Shown: positions 45,331-58,255 of the stretch, one piece after another | How positions within the stretch are numbered: the stretch's first letter is position 1 | Layout: each line of letters starts with the position of its first letter | Assembly (NCBI GenBank): GCA_019096195.1 | Contig: JAGTXK010000091.1 | Span: forward strand, 1,095,318-1,159,317 | DNA length: 64,000 nt | Origin: Boletus sp. NGJ | Taxonomy: Eukaryota > Basidiomycota > Agaricomycetes > Boletales > Boletaceae | Direction: 5' to 3' | Program-made: the position numbers and the translations under genes | Notes under the pieces: model-generated | What the model was told of the DNA's origin: nothing | The model's input: the letters and a program-made list of their open reading frames with translations, nothing else | The model's database searches: none

Positions 45331-48300
45331 TTACCGATTCCGATAACCAAACCCTTCGAAATAACCCGAATCGCGCATAAACGACGTCCAACGTTCATCC
45401 AGCCGCGACTCTTGAGAGACCAACCCGAGCTCAGTCAGCTCCGAGGGTGCCGCCGACTGCAAGGCTTGTGTCTGCGGTTGCTGTGACGACGACTGCGGCT
45501 GTGGGTGTTGATACGCATTCGTAGGCGGTGCAGACGACGATGGTTCGTAGGCATGTGGATGGTGGGCCGGATATCCGTGTGATTGAGACGCGTTCGCCGC
45601 CGCCGCCGAATACGGTGCTGAGTTGAATTGGTTGGAGACCCCCGAGGATGGCTGGGTCCAAGAGTATGACGGCGACGTCACTGCTGAATGTTCGTGCGCC
45701 GTATGCTGAGGAACGGGCTGCAACTGAGACGTAGGTGGTACCAGCGGTGGGGGAGGGTGAGGGTGCTGTGGTGTGTATGGATAGTGGGATCGCCGTGGTG
45801 GTCGCCACTGAGATATGACCGGGGGTTGAACGCCAGCGTTCGTATACTCTGCTGGGCGGATCGGATAGTGCAGTTGATCCCGCTCGGTTTGTGCCCAGCG
45901 GTCGACAGAGGAGGTAGAGCTCTCCGGTCGATACAACTGTGAGGCGGATGATTCTGGGTGGCTGCCTGGGTATGGTACGAACCCAGAAGCACGCACCCCT
46001 TCAGGTGCTTGCTTTGTCTTTGACAGGCGCATTGTCGACACAAACCGCGTTCTACCAGCAAAGATTGCCAGTTCGTCGTCGTCACCTTCTTCCTTGACTG
46101 AGTCCCACTGTTGTCCCAACTGGCTAGACAGCTTCTCGTTCTGGGATGCAGCCAGTGCGTTGTGTGCCTTCTCACTCAACTTGGTCAGGATTGGCTATAA
46201 GAATGGTCCAGTGAGCGAAGCGAGAACTCGAGTCACAGTTTCAGTAGATCTCACAAGTGCTTTCGCTGCCCTACGACTGCGGGGAGCGGCTTTCGTGAAA
46301 AGCACACAGGCCTCATCGAGCTCCTTAATCGCGTTGGACGCCAGGGGCGAGCGAGGTCCACGAGTCACGATAGTACCAAAGACAATCTGTGTCCAAACCA
46401 TCAGTAAAAAACTATGCAACAAGTGATCTCCAAACCGCTGCCGAGAAAGCATATGTCCACGTCGACCAGAATCGCTCACAAAGATGGGGGTGAGTTGCGT
46501 ACTGTGCTCCTATTGTCCGCAGTATAGTTGAAGAGGCACGATAAGTGGCGAGGAACGACGGCGCATATTGACTTTTCAGTGGATTGACGGGGTTTTCTAT
46601 GATGGCCTGCGCAAAGAAGCTTCGATGTATATAAAGCAAGACTGGTGCGTGATGCCACGATGGTTGGGTGACTACTTGTCCGGGGGAACTGAAAGAACGC
46701 GACTTACTAACTTCTCGTGCATGCGCCATGACAAAACGGCCCATGGACACAGCGATTTCCAAGTCTTCTGAGGCAATAGTCGGTACGGGGGCAGCTACCG
46801 ACGTAGCTACATTTGCCGCATGTTCAGGTATGAGGAACTCGCGCACTTTACGATCAAGTTCCATGATCGTTGCATAGCTAGGTATTTCGGCAGTCAAGGT
46901 CCGTGCAGCAACTTCAGCCACACATTCTAATGCAAACCGGTAACCCCATGACTCAACTGTAGACGATTTAAAAACAGAACAATGAGCTGATGGCAAACGA
47001 AGCACACGACCACGCACATGGATCAGAGTCAGTCTCTTCTTTCTCGCTGGAATTCCCACTCCCTGGATATTTGCAGTCAACGTAGGCTCGGGAGAAGCTT
47101 GGTGGCCTTCCTGTGCTGAGGCTCTTCAGGTAGACGAGACGTCAGCCAGATAGGTACCAAAACCCATGACCTTTACCTACATGCCAAACATCCGCAACGA
47201 AGAGATCCCAAAAGAGAACACGGCGCCGTTCCACAATTTTGTCAGGCAAGCCCCATCTTGTACTATCCCGATCTAACCCCACAGGTCAGGTCCTAACAAC
47301 TTTTTATTAATATAGATGGGATACTCACGGAGTCCGACCTGGTAAAATGGAGACGGATAAGCATCAATGACAGTGATCTCTCAAGAGATAAGACGCACAG
47401 TTTGGGACAGATGCGCAGCAAGAACAATCAACGACCATGTGGTCTCCATGCTGGTCTCCTTTGCCGACAACTCATTTCCACTCATGGCGTTGTAAATACT
47501 GAGCATATGAAGTACTTGGATGGTCACCAAGGACGGCTTTTCCAGCACAGGCTGCAAACAAATAGCTGCGCGCGCTATCTGATGATAGTGCTCTGCTTCT
47601 GCATTCCCTGGTTCTTGTGTAAGATCAACAAGTGCACCAATTGCGAAAACGAGGAAGAGCAGTGCAAGATCATGGGCGTTTTTGTTGTCATCCGCCGCCT
47701 TAAGGGGTCCATTCGAGTAATATATCGGAAGGAGCTCGTCCATGATCTGGTCCCTGGATACACCATGAAACAACCAGCCAGCCTGTTTACAGTACGTTTG
47801 CGTTAGGTAACTTGCGCGTTCCCAGTTCGGCAAGTGTCCCTCAATCAAATCACGGACGGCACCAGTTGGACCCATTGGGGTGAACGGAAACGCCTGCGAG
47901 AACGTTCGAAGTTCCTGAGGCAACGGGGGAGTCTCCGAGTCCCTTGCCGAATCTGGTGTCGAAGAGCCCGGCACGTCTTGCTGGACCATGTTATCAGCCT
48001 GATGATGATGAGATAAGCATGGATGTTCAACTTTAAAAAAAGGATGAGAACTTGCCATCAAGAGACACTAACATAAAGCGGGGATCGAGGTTAAAATAAG
48101 ACGGAAATGTGTGCAATCGTCAATGAGAAACTCACTTCCGGTCCACCGGTAGGTCCAAAGAAGCGTGATATACCATGGTCGGTAATTGAGAGCGTTCCGA
48201 AAGCATCCAACACTTCTGGGGGGTGGACTGGGGTCCCGGACTCGTCGGGTGGGATGAATGACTCGTCGTCTTTGTGATTAACGCCCAAAAGGTCTTCTCG

Positions 48301-48913
48301 AAGGAGTGGGTGAGGATCCGTCGAGTGCTGGGACTGGAGTTCGCTTAAGGCATCTTCAAGTTGCCGGATCCGCTCGCCCATTTTAGCTATTCGGCGATGA
48401 AGATGCTCGGTGGCCGCGAGAACAAACCTGACATGAACCCGCTTAGAAGAAGATTGCCGGCAAAAAAAAGTTACATTGTCATACCGGGTTCCTTGGCCAG
48501 TAGACAAGCTGCCTGTTGAAAATCCCATCAATTATGGAAGTGGCACACCGAGACAACGAGACAACGAACCATTTGGGCACAACGCTGCACAACCCCTCCT
48601 CTGCGGGATAGCGTGTTGAACAATGTATCGCTCGACCGATCCACGGGCAGAAGAGACCTACCTGGCATGATTGGCAAGGGATTTGCTTGTCACACTTTAT
48701 CTTCAGCCTTTCGGGAGTGGCATTAGGTCAGAATGTGGAAAGGGGTGCATAACATGCGCGGTGATCGCACCTCCTACACTCAGCGCACGAGATTTGCCCA
48801 TTATTCCTCTTCTGCTCTATTTCGCGTGCGTGGCCACCATCAAATCTGTACTCCTCCGTCTCTCTACGACTTGCTTTGCGTTTCAATTTTCCCTTGGTGA
48901 GTTCTGGCGGCAT
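45331..48913 (-). CDS. Zn2Cys6 transcription factor with fungal-specific domain
   Basis: Thirteen exons from 48,913 down to 45,331 give a 932-aa frame: 48,913-48,771, 48,707-48,662, 48,600-48,570, 48,512-48,485, 48,427-48,136, 47,998-47,399, 47,338-47,329, 47,272-47,181, 47,123-47,018, 46,956-46,708, 46,641-46,436, 46,386-46,255, 46,194-45,331. The zinc cluster is assembled from exons 1-3: CAECRR, LKIKCDKQIPCQSCQ, RRGCAALCPN (Cys 43, 46, 53, 59, 62 and 71 as likely ligands). A short coiled coil (MGERIRQLEDALSELQ) for dimerisation follows. The fungal-specific domain runs from about residue 230 to 560, with AGWLFHGVSRDQIMDELLPI and WGLPDKIVERRRVLFWDLFV. The tail is Pro/Gln/Ser-rich. Exon 7 is only 10 bases. 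It should act as a nuclear DNA-binding regulator; targets are unknown. Confidence 0.88.
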
Positions 48914-50588
48914 TGAACGTAGCTGGGAGGGGAAGACCAGACTACGCGGTTTCTGCCTGGGAGAGAGTTAAATGTGCCGTGCTGGTGTGAAAATCCAACG
49001 ACAATTAATTGGATTGTCGGAGACGTGCCTCACTTGATATCAAAAAAAAATTATATGAAAACACGAGAAAAAGGAAAGAGAACGTTATCCAACACATAAC
49101 GCGTTGCAGGGCCATCAATCTTAACCATCTTACTGGTACTAGTACTCACTCGTTTGCTACTCTCCCGACCGACTCGGAATCTGTACTACATAGGCAGGGA
49201 ACACTCGCTCGCCTCTCGTGGTGCTAAAGATTCAGACAATAATAACTTGGCCCTGTGTCACAGGTTTTACACCCAGCGGCAGTATACCACCAGCCAACGA
49301 TTGCTCTCCTCAACGTCGCCTAGGACGCCATGGATTTTGTAGGATATATCAACCCACCGAATGAATGTCTCACCCTGAAAGGAACAAACAAACCCTGCGG
49401 CACTTGTTGGCGGGGCGGCGAAAAGCGCAAAACCTTCTCGGTTTCGAGGGCCAGGGCGGTGGCGACAAGGGTTGCTACAGTGGAAGAATCGGTAGCCCCC
49501 TTCCGACTTCGGCTGGTTCCGTTGAAAGGCTGCGTACCGAGTCAGCCTCTATTACTACCGCGGGGCGCTCGGCGCGGCAGCCGGCCCCAGTGGAGGCTCT
49601 TCATTGACTGCGTGAAGGTCCGTGCAAAGCAGGCGCTGTATGCTATAACCCCGCGAGAGGATCAACCAGTACTCACTGCCATCGCCGCGCTCCGGAGCAC
49701 CCAAGAATTCAAACGGCCACGATGCCACACGATTAAATGATAGATTGGCCCGTTGCGGGTCCTGTTCCAGTCAAATTAGGTGTTTCGGACTTGCAATTGC
49801 GACATGGCTTGACGTCAGGGCTGCGCAGAATTCAGCTTTCGACGGAAGACTGCACCCGCACGAACCATGCACTGGCGATGTTGATTGTCGTCACGCCCCG
49901 AAGAGGCGGTGCCTGTCAAATGATGTCAGTGTTTCAGTTAACAGAAAGTTCAGAAGGATCCCAGCAGTAGCACACAAAATGAGCTCCACCTGCGTTCCCC
50001 TGCGTAGCGATTGCTTCGAATTGTATAGAAGGACTATTGTTTGCGGAGCGAAAGGCTAGAAGACAGCAAGAGAGATTTGAAAAGAAGTAGTGTCCATGTT
50101 TCTCCAACTATGATACACGAAAGAGGCGTAAAGAGCTTCATATTGGTGGCCGCCGCAGTGTTCAAGTACTATAATTTCCGAGGAATGAAAGAGGCGCTCT
50201 GGGGCAACGGATGGAATGACGCGAGAACCTACTATCAGGCTGCGATGACACGACACGATAACGGGGTCACTTGAATTCTACCACCCGGGGAAGTGATATC
50301 ACTGCAAGAGCACTTCGAATGAAACGGCGTAAAGAACGCAGAAAACATACCAATGGCACCACCTTCTCGTGTGTGGGAGACATTCGAGAAGAATCGCTGT
50401 GCCAGGTACGGGCACAATAGTTGGCAATCAACGTCCACAATCCGCGAACTGTTGTGCCACATTTCACAACAAACAAAGCGGAGAGATCTTTTGACATCAA
50501 AAGGAAATGTCGGTGACCGGTCGTTAGTTCATCCTCCTGGTTCTCTCCCCCAACAGTTTACCTTGTTCGCACCAACCTCGTATCCAAG
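48914..50588. other. Intergenic, with an unrecognised ORF at 49.3-49.7 kb
   Basis: Overlapping plus frames at 49,330-49,740 and 49,365-49,607 are open but in different registers, and neither has a known motif. The first ~400 bases serve as promoter side of the zinc-cluster gene. Confidence in any gene here is low. Confidence 0.35.
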
Positions 50589-51420
50589 ATGTCTCGCCTT
50601 GAAACCGTCGTCCAAGCATCTAGTCATGATCGTCGGATATCGCATCGGCTGCAGCGCATCCCATGCGGCAGATGCTATGCTGTAATTGAATACGATCGGG
50701 GGACAGAGTGGAGTGTCATCAACGAGCTGGTGAACGTGCACTGGGAGGCGTGCCCGGGGAAGCTACATGCGAGGCCGGCTGGCATGGCGCATACACCCAC
50801 CTCTCCGCCCGACACAACGATCGTGTTACCTCAACCAATAGGCTCGAATCAGCAAAGCAGCTCAAATCTAGTCGCAGAGTCCGTTAATTCGCTAAACAGC
50901 ACTTGGATCTCGGCGGGATGTGAGAGGAAACGGAGGACCTTGGACCAACGAAAGTTGGAGCTCGAGCAAGACGAGTACGCCAAAAACGTAACGACGAAGA
51001 GCGTTGTTTGCGGAGGATGCCACAAGGAAATCAGCCTCGATAAGAGGTCCAAGTATTATCCTGGTCTATGGCTCAAGCATAAAGGTAAATGCCCCAGCAT
51101 CGAGAAGCTCGAGGTCAGTAGGGTCTAGCGGGGAAACTGGGAATATACTGACCTTCCTGAAGCGCGCCAAAGCCAGATCCCCACAAGCGTCTTGCGATGT
51201 GGTCATCTCGGCGTTTGACGGCAATGGTTACGGAGATGTGCTGCAGCTCAGCCCCACAGAACGCAACGAGAGCCACAGTACAGCAGCCACACTCCAATTG
51301 GTTCGCCATTATGACTCGGAGGATCCGTCCAGCGAAGACGGGGAAGAAGATGGGGGTTTACTGTCTCAAGAACCATTCCCAAGTGAGTCCATCGTGTTTC
51401 ATGAGTATACTCCACGCTGA
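50589..51420 (+). CDS. Small protein with two C2HC zinc-like modules (unnamed family)
   Basis: Two exons, 50,589-51,113 and 51,163-51,420 (49-base intron), give 260 aa. Two modules share the layout CxxC...W/H-x-H-x3-C. The first is near residues 25-55: CGRC...VNVHWEAC. The second is near 143-170: VVCGGCHKEISL, then WLKHKGKC. The same layout is repeated four times in the gene at 55.1 kb, so they are probably relatives. Between modules lies a Ser/Asn-rich linker and a basic helix (ERKRRTLDQRKLELEQDEY). The tail is acidic (SEDPSSEDGEEDGG). The spacing suggests metal-binding, perhaps nucleic-acid or protein contact. I know no function. The start is the first ATG of the frame; an upstream exon cannot be excluded. 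Confidence 0.65.
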
Positions 51421-52115
51421 GAAGAAATTAAAACGTCTGCCTTACGGCGTGTGAATGCAGCATTGAATAGCGACTTTTATCGAACCCAGCGGTTGTACAA
51501 CCGCTCTGATGTGTGGGCATACCGATACGCTACTAAAGACGAAATCAACACCAACTTCTTTCGTGGCCAAGAAGAATCATACGCACGTCTGGGCGGTCAC
51601 CCATTCACCCACCTCAGCCTGCAGACCGGAAGTCCTTGTGAAATTCCACGTTGTGTCATCAAGAAGAGAGTCGAACAAGCAGTTTCACAACCGGACAGTA
51701 GTAACTTCAGGTCAACCAAGGAGCTGAGCAAACTGGGTAGAGACGTTACGCCTCATACCCAGCCTTGGCATACTGAAGCATTTCCCCACTGAGGGACCTA
51801 CCACTATGTGGTCGGAAAAATTGCGGAGAAAGAGGGACACGGCCCGCTAGATCATCTTGTTGAGTCACTTTGTTGTTAATCTACATAAAGTAATCACGTT
51901 GTCCCCGTCAAAACAGTAAATTATCTAATCCGTAACTCAAGTCTTGAAATTTAACTTTGTGCATACGCCTCACCCCTCTTCCATTCACGTTGTAACATGA
52001 CATCGCGCCACATCAACTGAGTGGCGAATTCACGCCTCGAGGCTGCACTGGTGCGTGAGGCCTGGAGGATGCAGGGAGCTGGGAACATCCATAGACCTTC
52101 CTCTCACACCATAAC
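51421..52115. other. Intergenic, small unrecognised ORF
   Basis: A plus frame at 51,451-51,792 is open for 113 codons without a known motif, and could be UTR of the preceding gene. No other feature is seen. Confidence 0.35.
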
Positions 52116-53054
52116 ATGTCTGAACGACCATATTTTGAGACCGTCCGGGTAAGCGACCAACTCCTTTCTGTTCGTAGAATGAACGTTCAGGAATCACGCC
52201 CCAGTCGTTTGTCAACGTTCCCATCACCGAACACGGAGTGGATACTGCATCTTTTCTGGAAGCCTCGGACGGGCTTGCGAACCTATTTGGTACGCTTTCC
52301 ATTACGTCTCCTGCATTCGAATTCTCCTTGATTGAGTGATGCCCGCAGATTTACTAGGCTCTGGCGTCTTCGGATTTGTCCAGGCAGACATTAAGGGCAA
52401 CATTGAGGAACGCTGTTTTCTATTCACAGTTTTCTTTCCGCAAGAAGTTACTTATTCTTATCTTGGTTCTCGCAGGGTATTCGGTCGCGCTATCGAGATG
52501 CTTCCCAGAGTTCGGCGACACTCGAGAATCTTGTCAGAAGCGAAACGTCAGAAGGACTTCGTAATGGAACCGCTTGCCTGATACGCCTTACCCGGTGAGC
52601 GACGCCCCTTGTCTCAGTCCAACATACGACTAACCAAGCCGGGAAACGACACCTGAATGATAATTTGAATAAATCCAGTGGTTTCATGTTTCTATGCAAG
52701 GCATTGCAACACATGCAACACGATCCTTCTTCAGAATTGCACGTGTGCTTCAAACGCTCCTACGACGAGGTGCTCAAACATCACCACACGTTTATCGTGC
52801 GTTCGTTAGCCACGGTACGTCAACTCGCCCTGCTATTCCCGGGGCGCTCGGTCTGTAGATTTACCGGTTGCTCTTTGTTGGTTTAGATCGCCGTCAGGGC
52901 GGTTCCTTACCGCCGAGATTTTATTGCTCGCATCTCGCAAGGAGGGGACAAGGAGAAATTTGGTATTGAGCTCGCAAAATGGCTGAGTGGGCTCGATACC
53001 ATCGGCAACCGCCTAAAGGCCTTCTTGGAGGAAGGAGGGTATGGTAGGGTGTAA
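52116..53054 (+). CDS. Glycolipid transfer protein (GLTP fold)
   Basis: Six exons, 52,116-52,148, 52,205-52,289, 52,349-52,407, 52,476-52,594, 52,679-52,814, 52,887-53,054, give 199 aa, the normal size of the family. Readable blocks: ASDGLANLFDLLGSGVFGFV, the ligand-binding ADIKGNI (Asp and Asn spaced as in GLTP), TLENLVRSE, LTRGFMFLCKAL, ELHVCFKRSYDEVLKHHHTF and ending FLEEGGYGRV. The protein moves sphingolipid-type glycolipids between membranes in the cytosol. The Trp of animal GLTP that stacks on the sugar is replaced in RGFMFL. The oddity is intron 3 (52,408-52,475), which begins GAACGC instead of GT; see findings. All other introns are GT-AG. Confidence 0.88.
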
Positions 53055-55073
53055 CAGTTAGGTTATTCTAACGCCATCCGGTGGAGAATCGTGGTAATAG
53101 AATTCCGCCACGAGTGTGTCAGTATACATGTTACTTGTTTACTCTCTAGTGGCAGTCGTGAACAAGGACGGGAGGCGTCCGTGTAGGTGGGCCACCCATA
53201 CCATAGTAGGAGGCGGCGAGCAAGTCAGAGTCCGCGGATTTGGTAGATCAAAGCAGCGATGCTCTTTACCTGTACACCACAGTTTCCCGCAAGCTATATC
53301 AGGTTATCGTGTTGAATCAGGATCAGGAATTCTGTTCGCTAGCCCGATGGGAGATCAAATGATCATGATATTTGATAGTAATGATCTGTGTGGTCAAACA
53401 GATCCATAATTGACAGAGACACGTCGAATCGTTCTGACTCGGTCCGGACATGTCTTGTACAACTGATAGCATACTTTGAAGAGTGTCATATCAAGATTGG
53501 GCGCAGAGACTAGCCAGAATATGTTGCAAAGTTGCCAAAAAAGACGTGTTCCGTGCCTCAATTAAGGATGTTATCGCGATCGACGACGAGATGGCCACGG
53601 TGGCGTGACAGCACAACACGTACAAAGTACTAGCTCAAGGAGATAGGGCTTTCAAATGACGGCAGTATTACGCTGTGATTGAAAACCTAATCCTGCGGGG
53701 AGGAAGCTGAAGCTAGATTGTTAAACATTTGGGCCCCACACTCACGGCGAACATGTCAATGGAGAGTGCTATTAAAACATACCGACCGGGAATCGCCCTT
53801 CGTTGCGAGTGGAACCGCGTGGACGCTGGGAGGCTAACCATATAGGTCCATGTGTTTTCCTGAGCTATGTTAACGGCGATCAATTGAATACGACATATAC
53901 TAAAGTTCCGGAGATGCGGTCGTGTTATGCCAATTTTTTCGATTACATTGAAAAAATTTCTTCACGGGGAATTAAAATAAAAACAAAAACAATAAAGTAA
54001 AATAAAAACAAAGAATAGAAAACAAATCAACAGTTTTGAATGGACACGAGTCGAATTGATGTTCCAAGGGCTGTCCAAAACAGGTGTGGCTCAAGGTCGA
54101 AGTAACATCGCACGTATGGGTTGTGCCTGCGGAAGAAATGTCATGCGAGAACCTTGGGAGATGCCGTGAGGAAGCCAGGACGTGGAAAACGCTGGATATG
54201 TTTGATGAGTGATTGACACTCAAACACAAGAGAAAGATCGCAAGGGTGGGACAAGTCATAGAGGTGACACGACGCTAATATTCACACCACGCGGAGACGA
54301 CTCCGGGCCACCACGACATGAAGCGAGCAGACGTAGAGGTCCGTCCTAGACCCGAGGGAGCAAGATAAATGCTGCGAAACGAACTGTATGTAAGAGAAGA
54401 CACAGAGATGGAAAGTGAGTAACCACACGTCTGCTAGGAGCGATCAAATCATGCCCGAAAGCATCGCATAAATGATAAAGAACGGGCAAGGAGACAGCCA
54501 GAATGAAAAACTGGCGATGCGCACAGAATAATTTGATATCACCTTTCTGGAAATGCCGGATGAGAGTGACATGACGGGAGGGGAAATGAAACGTGACTGG
54601 ATAAGGGATGGTCGTTGGGGAGGGGGGAACACTTCCATGGAAACGTGCTCAGGGATTAGAGTAGCGAGGAAGTCTGCCATCGTAAACTCGCGCTCATCCA
54701 CGGCCCAGCACTGCTGCAAACTTGGGGCGAGAAAAACACCTGGGAAGTGACTTACAAAGTTTCCACCCGGCAGCTACGGAAAAGAAACGGACATGTGTTT
54801 CGAGGACGTTCCTGGATAATTAACGATAAATGTTCTGCGGAGATTGAATATGTTGTGCGAATTAGGCTTTGGTTATGTTCTCGAAATCCCGGGATCTGTG
54901 ACATATTTTTCTCTTGTTTCTGTAAATACGGTTTGGACCCGAACTAGCTTACACACATATTAACCCCTTCTCTCGCTCTTTCTCTCTCTCCGTGTCGTCT
55001 ATCGCTTTTTTTTTCTTTTTTTCTCCAGTGCTACTGCTTCTAATCGTTGCCTCCAACATCCATATCCGACGAT
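53055..55073. other. Intergenic, 2 kb, nothing recognised
   Basis: Short ORFs only. An A-rich run (about 53,975-54,015) and a T-rich run at 55,007-55,022 just before the next start codon are the only visible features. Confidence 0.4.
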
Positions 55074-57414
55074 ATGGACCTCCTCACCCATCCGTGCGTC
55101 CTCTCCCCGCTGTGCCCATTGATCTGACGATAAACGTGACTTGTAGTGTTGCCACTTCGTTGGCATCTCCGTCGTTGTCTGCCCCCTCGTGCGCATGACC
55201 TTTTGATCCGTCTCCACGCGCACTCACCAGCGTATTAGAAGTCCTCGCAAGCGCAAGACACCCCCGGCGCGAGATCTCTCTCCTGAGGGTGACTCCAAGA
55301 GCATCGCCGGCTCTCCCACAGCCCCAAAAGGCGAGTATGAAACAGGGCGCGTCATATGTGAAGTTTGTGGCGAGGGTGTTTCCTTCCGAGACGAAGCAAC
55401 CGGCGGCTTTACCTTGAAACATTGGGACGCGCATCGTCAGCAGTGGTATGTAATATCCATCTATCTGGATATCGTCCATCGACCCATCGCCCACTCCAGT
55501 GTTAACACTACTCAGTCGGTTCCAGAGCCAGTGATCTATACTCCGGAGAGCACAGCGGAGGCCCTTGCGAATCCACCTCCAAAACGACGCCGTGCTAAGC
55601 GGTCAGAAGAAGAGCGTATCGATTACTTGCGTGCAGACCCCTACGTCGCCCAATTCGAGGCCTATCGTGTCTTGTGTGCTTCCTGTGACAAGTGGATTCG
55701 CCTGCGCCCTAATTCCACGTATTGTTCCATTCCTTGGGATGCCCATAGGAAGAGTTGCCTATCAAAGAAAATGTAACTATATATATTTGCTTATCCGGTT
55801 CCTACCGAATTTCACATCATCACACAGAAGCACAAAGAACAGCTATGGCTTGGAAGAGCGCAATTCTCTGCTATCCAAGGATCCTGATGTCCGCAAGTTT
55901 GACGCTGAGCGCGTACTGTGTAACATTTGTGACCAGTGGCTTCCAGTCAGTTCAGAAAATCACATGCAGGCTGTGCAAAAGTGGTTGCAACACCGCTCCG
56001 TTTGTCAGAAGTACGTCGTTCAGTCGACTGCATCCCCCAACCAGCTGGAGTCTTCTTCGAGTTCCAGGTTCGTCTTTCCGTCTTTTCCGTTATTTGTGCT
56101 TAGGTTTGAGCGTGAGCAGACCTCACACCGATGATGCACCTCCCTGCTCCGCCGGTTCCAGTGAACTCGACACTCCCCATGCAGGAGGCTCGCGATCTCT
56201 TTCCCAACCAAACATAGATCCCTCTCCTGTCATCCCCAAGTCTGGTGGCGTCCCAGGTTCTCCCTCTTCCTCGTTCAAGGACCTCACGCCAACTAGCTTC
56301 CCTCCAGTTCATGAGTCTCGCCGGCGAAATGCCGAACAACGAGCGGCTACTCTCAGGGCAGACGCGCTCGTCGGAGAGGTTGAACCAAACAGAGTATTCT
56401 GTACTCTCTGCAAGAAATGGGTGCAGCTCAGGCAAGACAGTTCCTACTGTGCATACCCATGGTTGCAGCACCGTGGAAAATGTTTAGCCAGATAGTGGGT
56501 CGTCTCTTTTTTAATCCTTGTCCCTCTGTCTCTCTCACACGGATGGACCTTTCTCCGGTTTGCTCATCGTCCATTCGTTCGTGATGTGGGGCGGACATTA
56601 TGGATCATTTCCTTGGGATTAGCGAGAGACGCGCACAGAAAGCCGCTCAAGCAGCCGACGTTCGGGCCAAGGGGGGTCAACCCGCTGTAGAGGATAGCCT
56701 CACCGATGACGACGCTTCCGCTGAGGACGAGCTGGACTCTGATGACGGTCTTACCGACGGACCCGAATCTCTCCGGGCGGAAGAAAGACGCAAATTGAAG
56801 GCTCCAATACCGATAGAACCTCGACTTGCCCCGCCCCCTGCGAAGAAACAGCGGTTAACTGATAGCGCCGACAACCGACTAGGCCCGCCATGGCCATCAA
56901 CATCTTCTGATGCTACAATAAGCGGTGTCTCTCTTCGGAAAACACTACCCGCGCGTGCGATACGCCCCAAAAGCAAGTATGAAGCAGACGGTGTTGCCTT
57001 GGTGGAATCGGGGACGTCGGCAATCAGGTTACCTCGAAGGCTGATCTTGGGTTTGGCGGATCTGGACTCGGTGCATGGCCGGTACGTGATTCTGGTCATT
57101 CCTTTTTCCTTTCCTTTCCTTGTTCTCTTCTCTCTATTTTTATTCTTTTCGAGAAACGGGATTGTTGATCCTTTTTGTTTTGAATATTTTGTAGCATGAA
57201 TTTCATATTCTCATCCATTGCGTATCTCTTCATGGCTACCTACGAATCGACTGACGACATGACGATATCTTCGTTACTGACTTACCTCAATGCCGCTATG
57301 CCGCCGGACAAACACGAAGACTTTGATACTGCTGAGGTCGCCAAAGCTGTCGCTGCCCTCTCGGATAAGGGTGATATCATTTTCGAAGGCGACACCCTGC
57401 GCCTGCCAGACTGA
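55074..57414 (+). CDS. Protein with four C2HC zinc-like modules (unnamed family)
   Basis: Seven exons, 55,074-55,093, 55,239-55,445, 55,500-55,772, 55,828-56,067, 56,120-56,494, 56,623-57,081, 57,195-57,414, give 597 aa. Four modules share C-x2-C, a stretch of 13-24 residues, then a W or Q, two more residues, H and x3-C. In order: VICEVCGEGVSF...HWDAHRQQC, VLCASCDKWIRL...PWDAHRKSC, VLCNICDQWLPV...WLQHRSVC and VFCTLCKKWVQL...PWLQHRGKC. Three of the four CxxC pairs sit close to a VL/VF-C start. Two module ends are split by introns. Linkers are Ser/Pro-rich and basic; the C-terminal ~70 residues (TYLNAAMPPDKHEDFDTAEV...) may form a small separate domain. Exon 1 is only 20 bases. Function is unknown; DNA or protein binding is a guess. 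Confidence 0.75.
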
Positions 57415-58255
57415 GGCGTTCCATTTTGTTCCTGCCCCCTGTATACGATCCTCTGCTCTCTGCCCATCCCCACGCATTGTATTCTATTGTGTTCTTTTTT
57501 TTCTTGGTATCTTGGACGTCCCCCGCCTGCTGGACAACTGATTACCCCCTCAACCACGACCGCATTACTGATACCTTCTTGGACGGTTTTATCTCTATCT
57601 TGCTTACGTGTCGTATATCACCGCCGCGTTCTTCTGTATATCCCCGTCCCCCCCACCACGTGTGTCCTTGTTCGGCTCGTTTTTATGATCGTCGGACAGT
57701 CGTCGCTCGTACGTCTTGTTGCTAAGCACTCCGCATGCTCTTGTATAATCTATCTGTCTATACCAACTCATGTTTGTATCAATGTCAAGCCTTTCTATCT
57801 ATCTCTTTTTTTTTTTTTTATGAACCTGTTTTTGAATGCATACGGCCCAACACCGGACGGGCGGTCAACGAGTACGACATGATGGCAGTACGACAAAAAG
57901 AGAAGCAAAAAAAAAAAGAGACAGGCCAACGAAAGAGAATACAAAGGGAGTTTGCATCACAGTGCACCGAGAGCAGGTACGTGGCGATGTTCATTCAACG
58001 ACGTCTCGGTGCTTTCTTCCTCTGTCCAGTGCCAGTGCTAGTTCCAGTGCCAGAAGTTGGGCCCACGGTCTGCGGGGAGCTTCAAGTCAAGGAAACACGC
58101 GCGGGTGACAAAACCAAACCTGGTCGACGGCCAAATTTTTCACTCCAGTTTCCTTGCCGTGCTTCTATACCATGCAGGGTGACGCAGAGCACAAAGTCGA
58201 AAAGAAAAGGAAGCAGAAAAAAGTGTGGCAGAACAAAAGTGTGGTCAAAAACAGA
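57415..58255. other. Convergent 3' region
   Basis: Lies between the 3' ends of the plus-strand C2HC gene and the minus-strand coiled-coil gene. It contains a T run near 57,806-57,820 and an A run near 57,908, consistent with 3' UTRs. No gene is seen. Confidence 0.45.
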
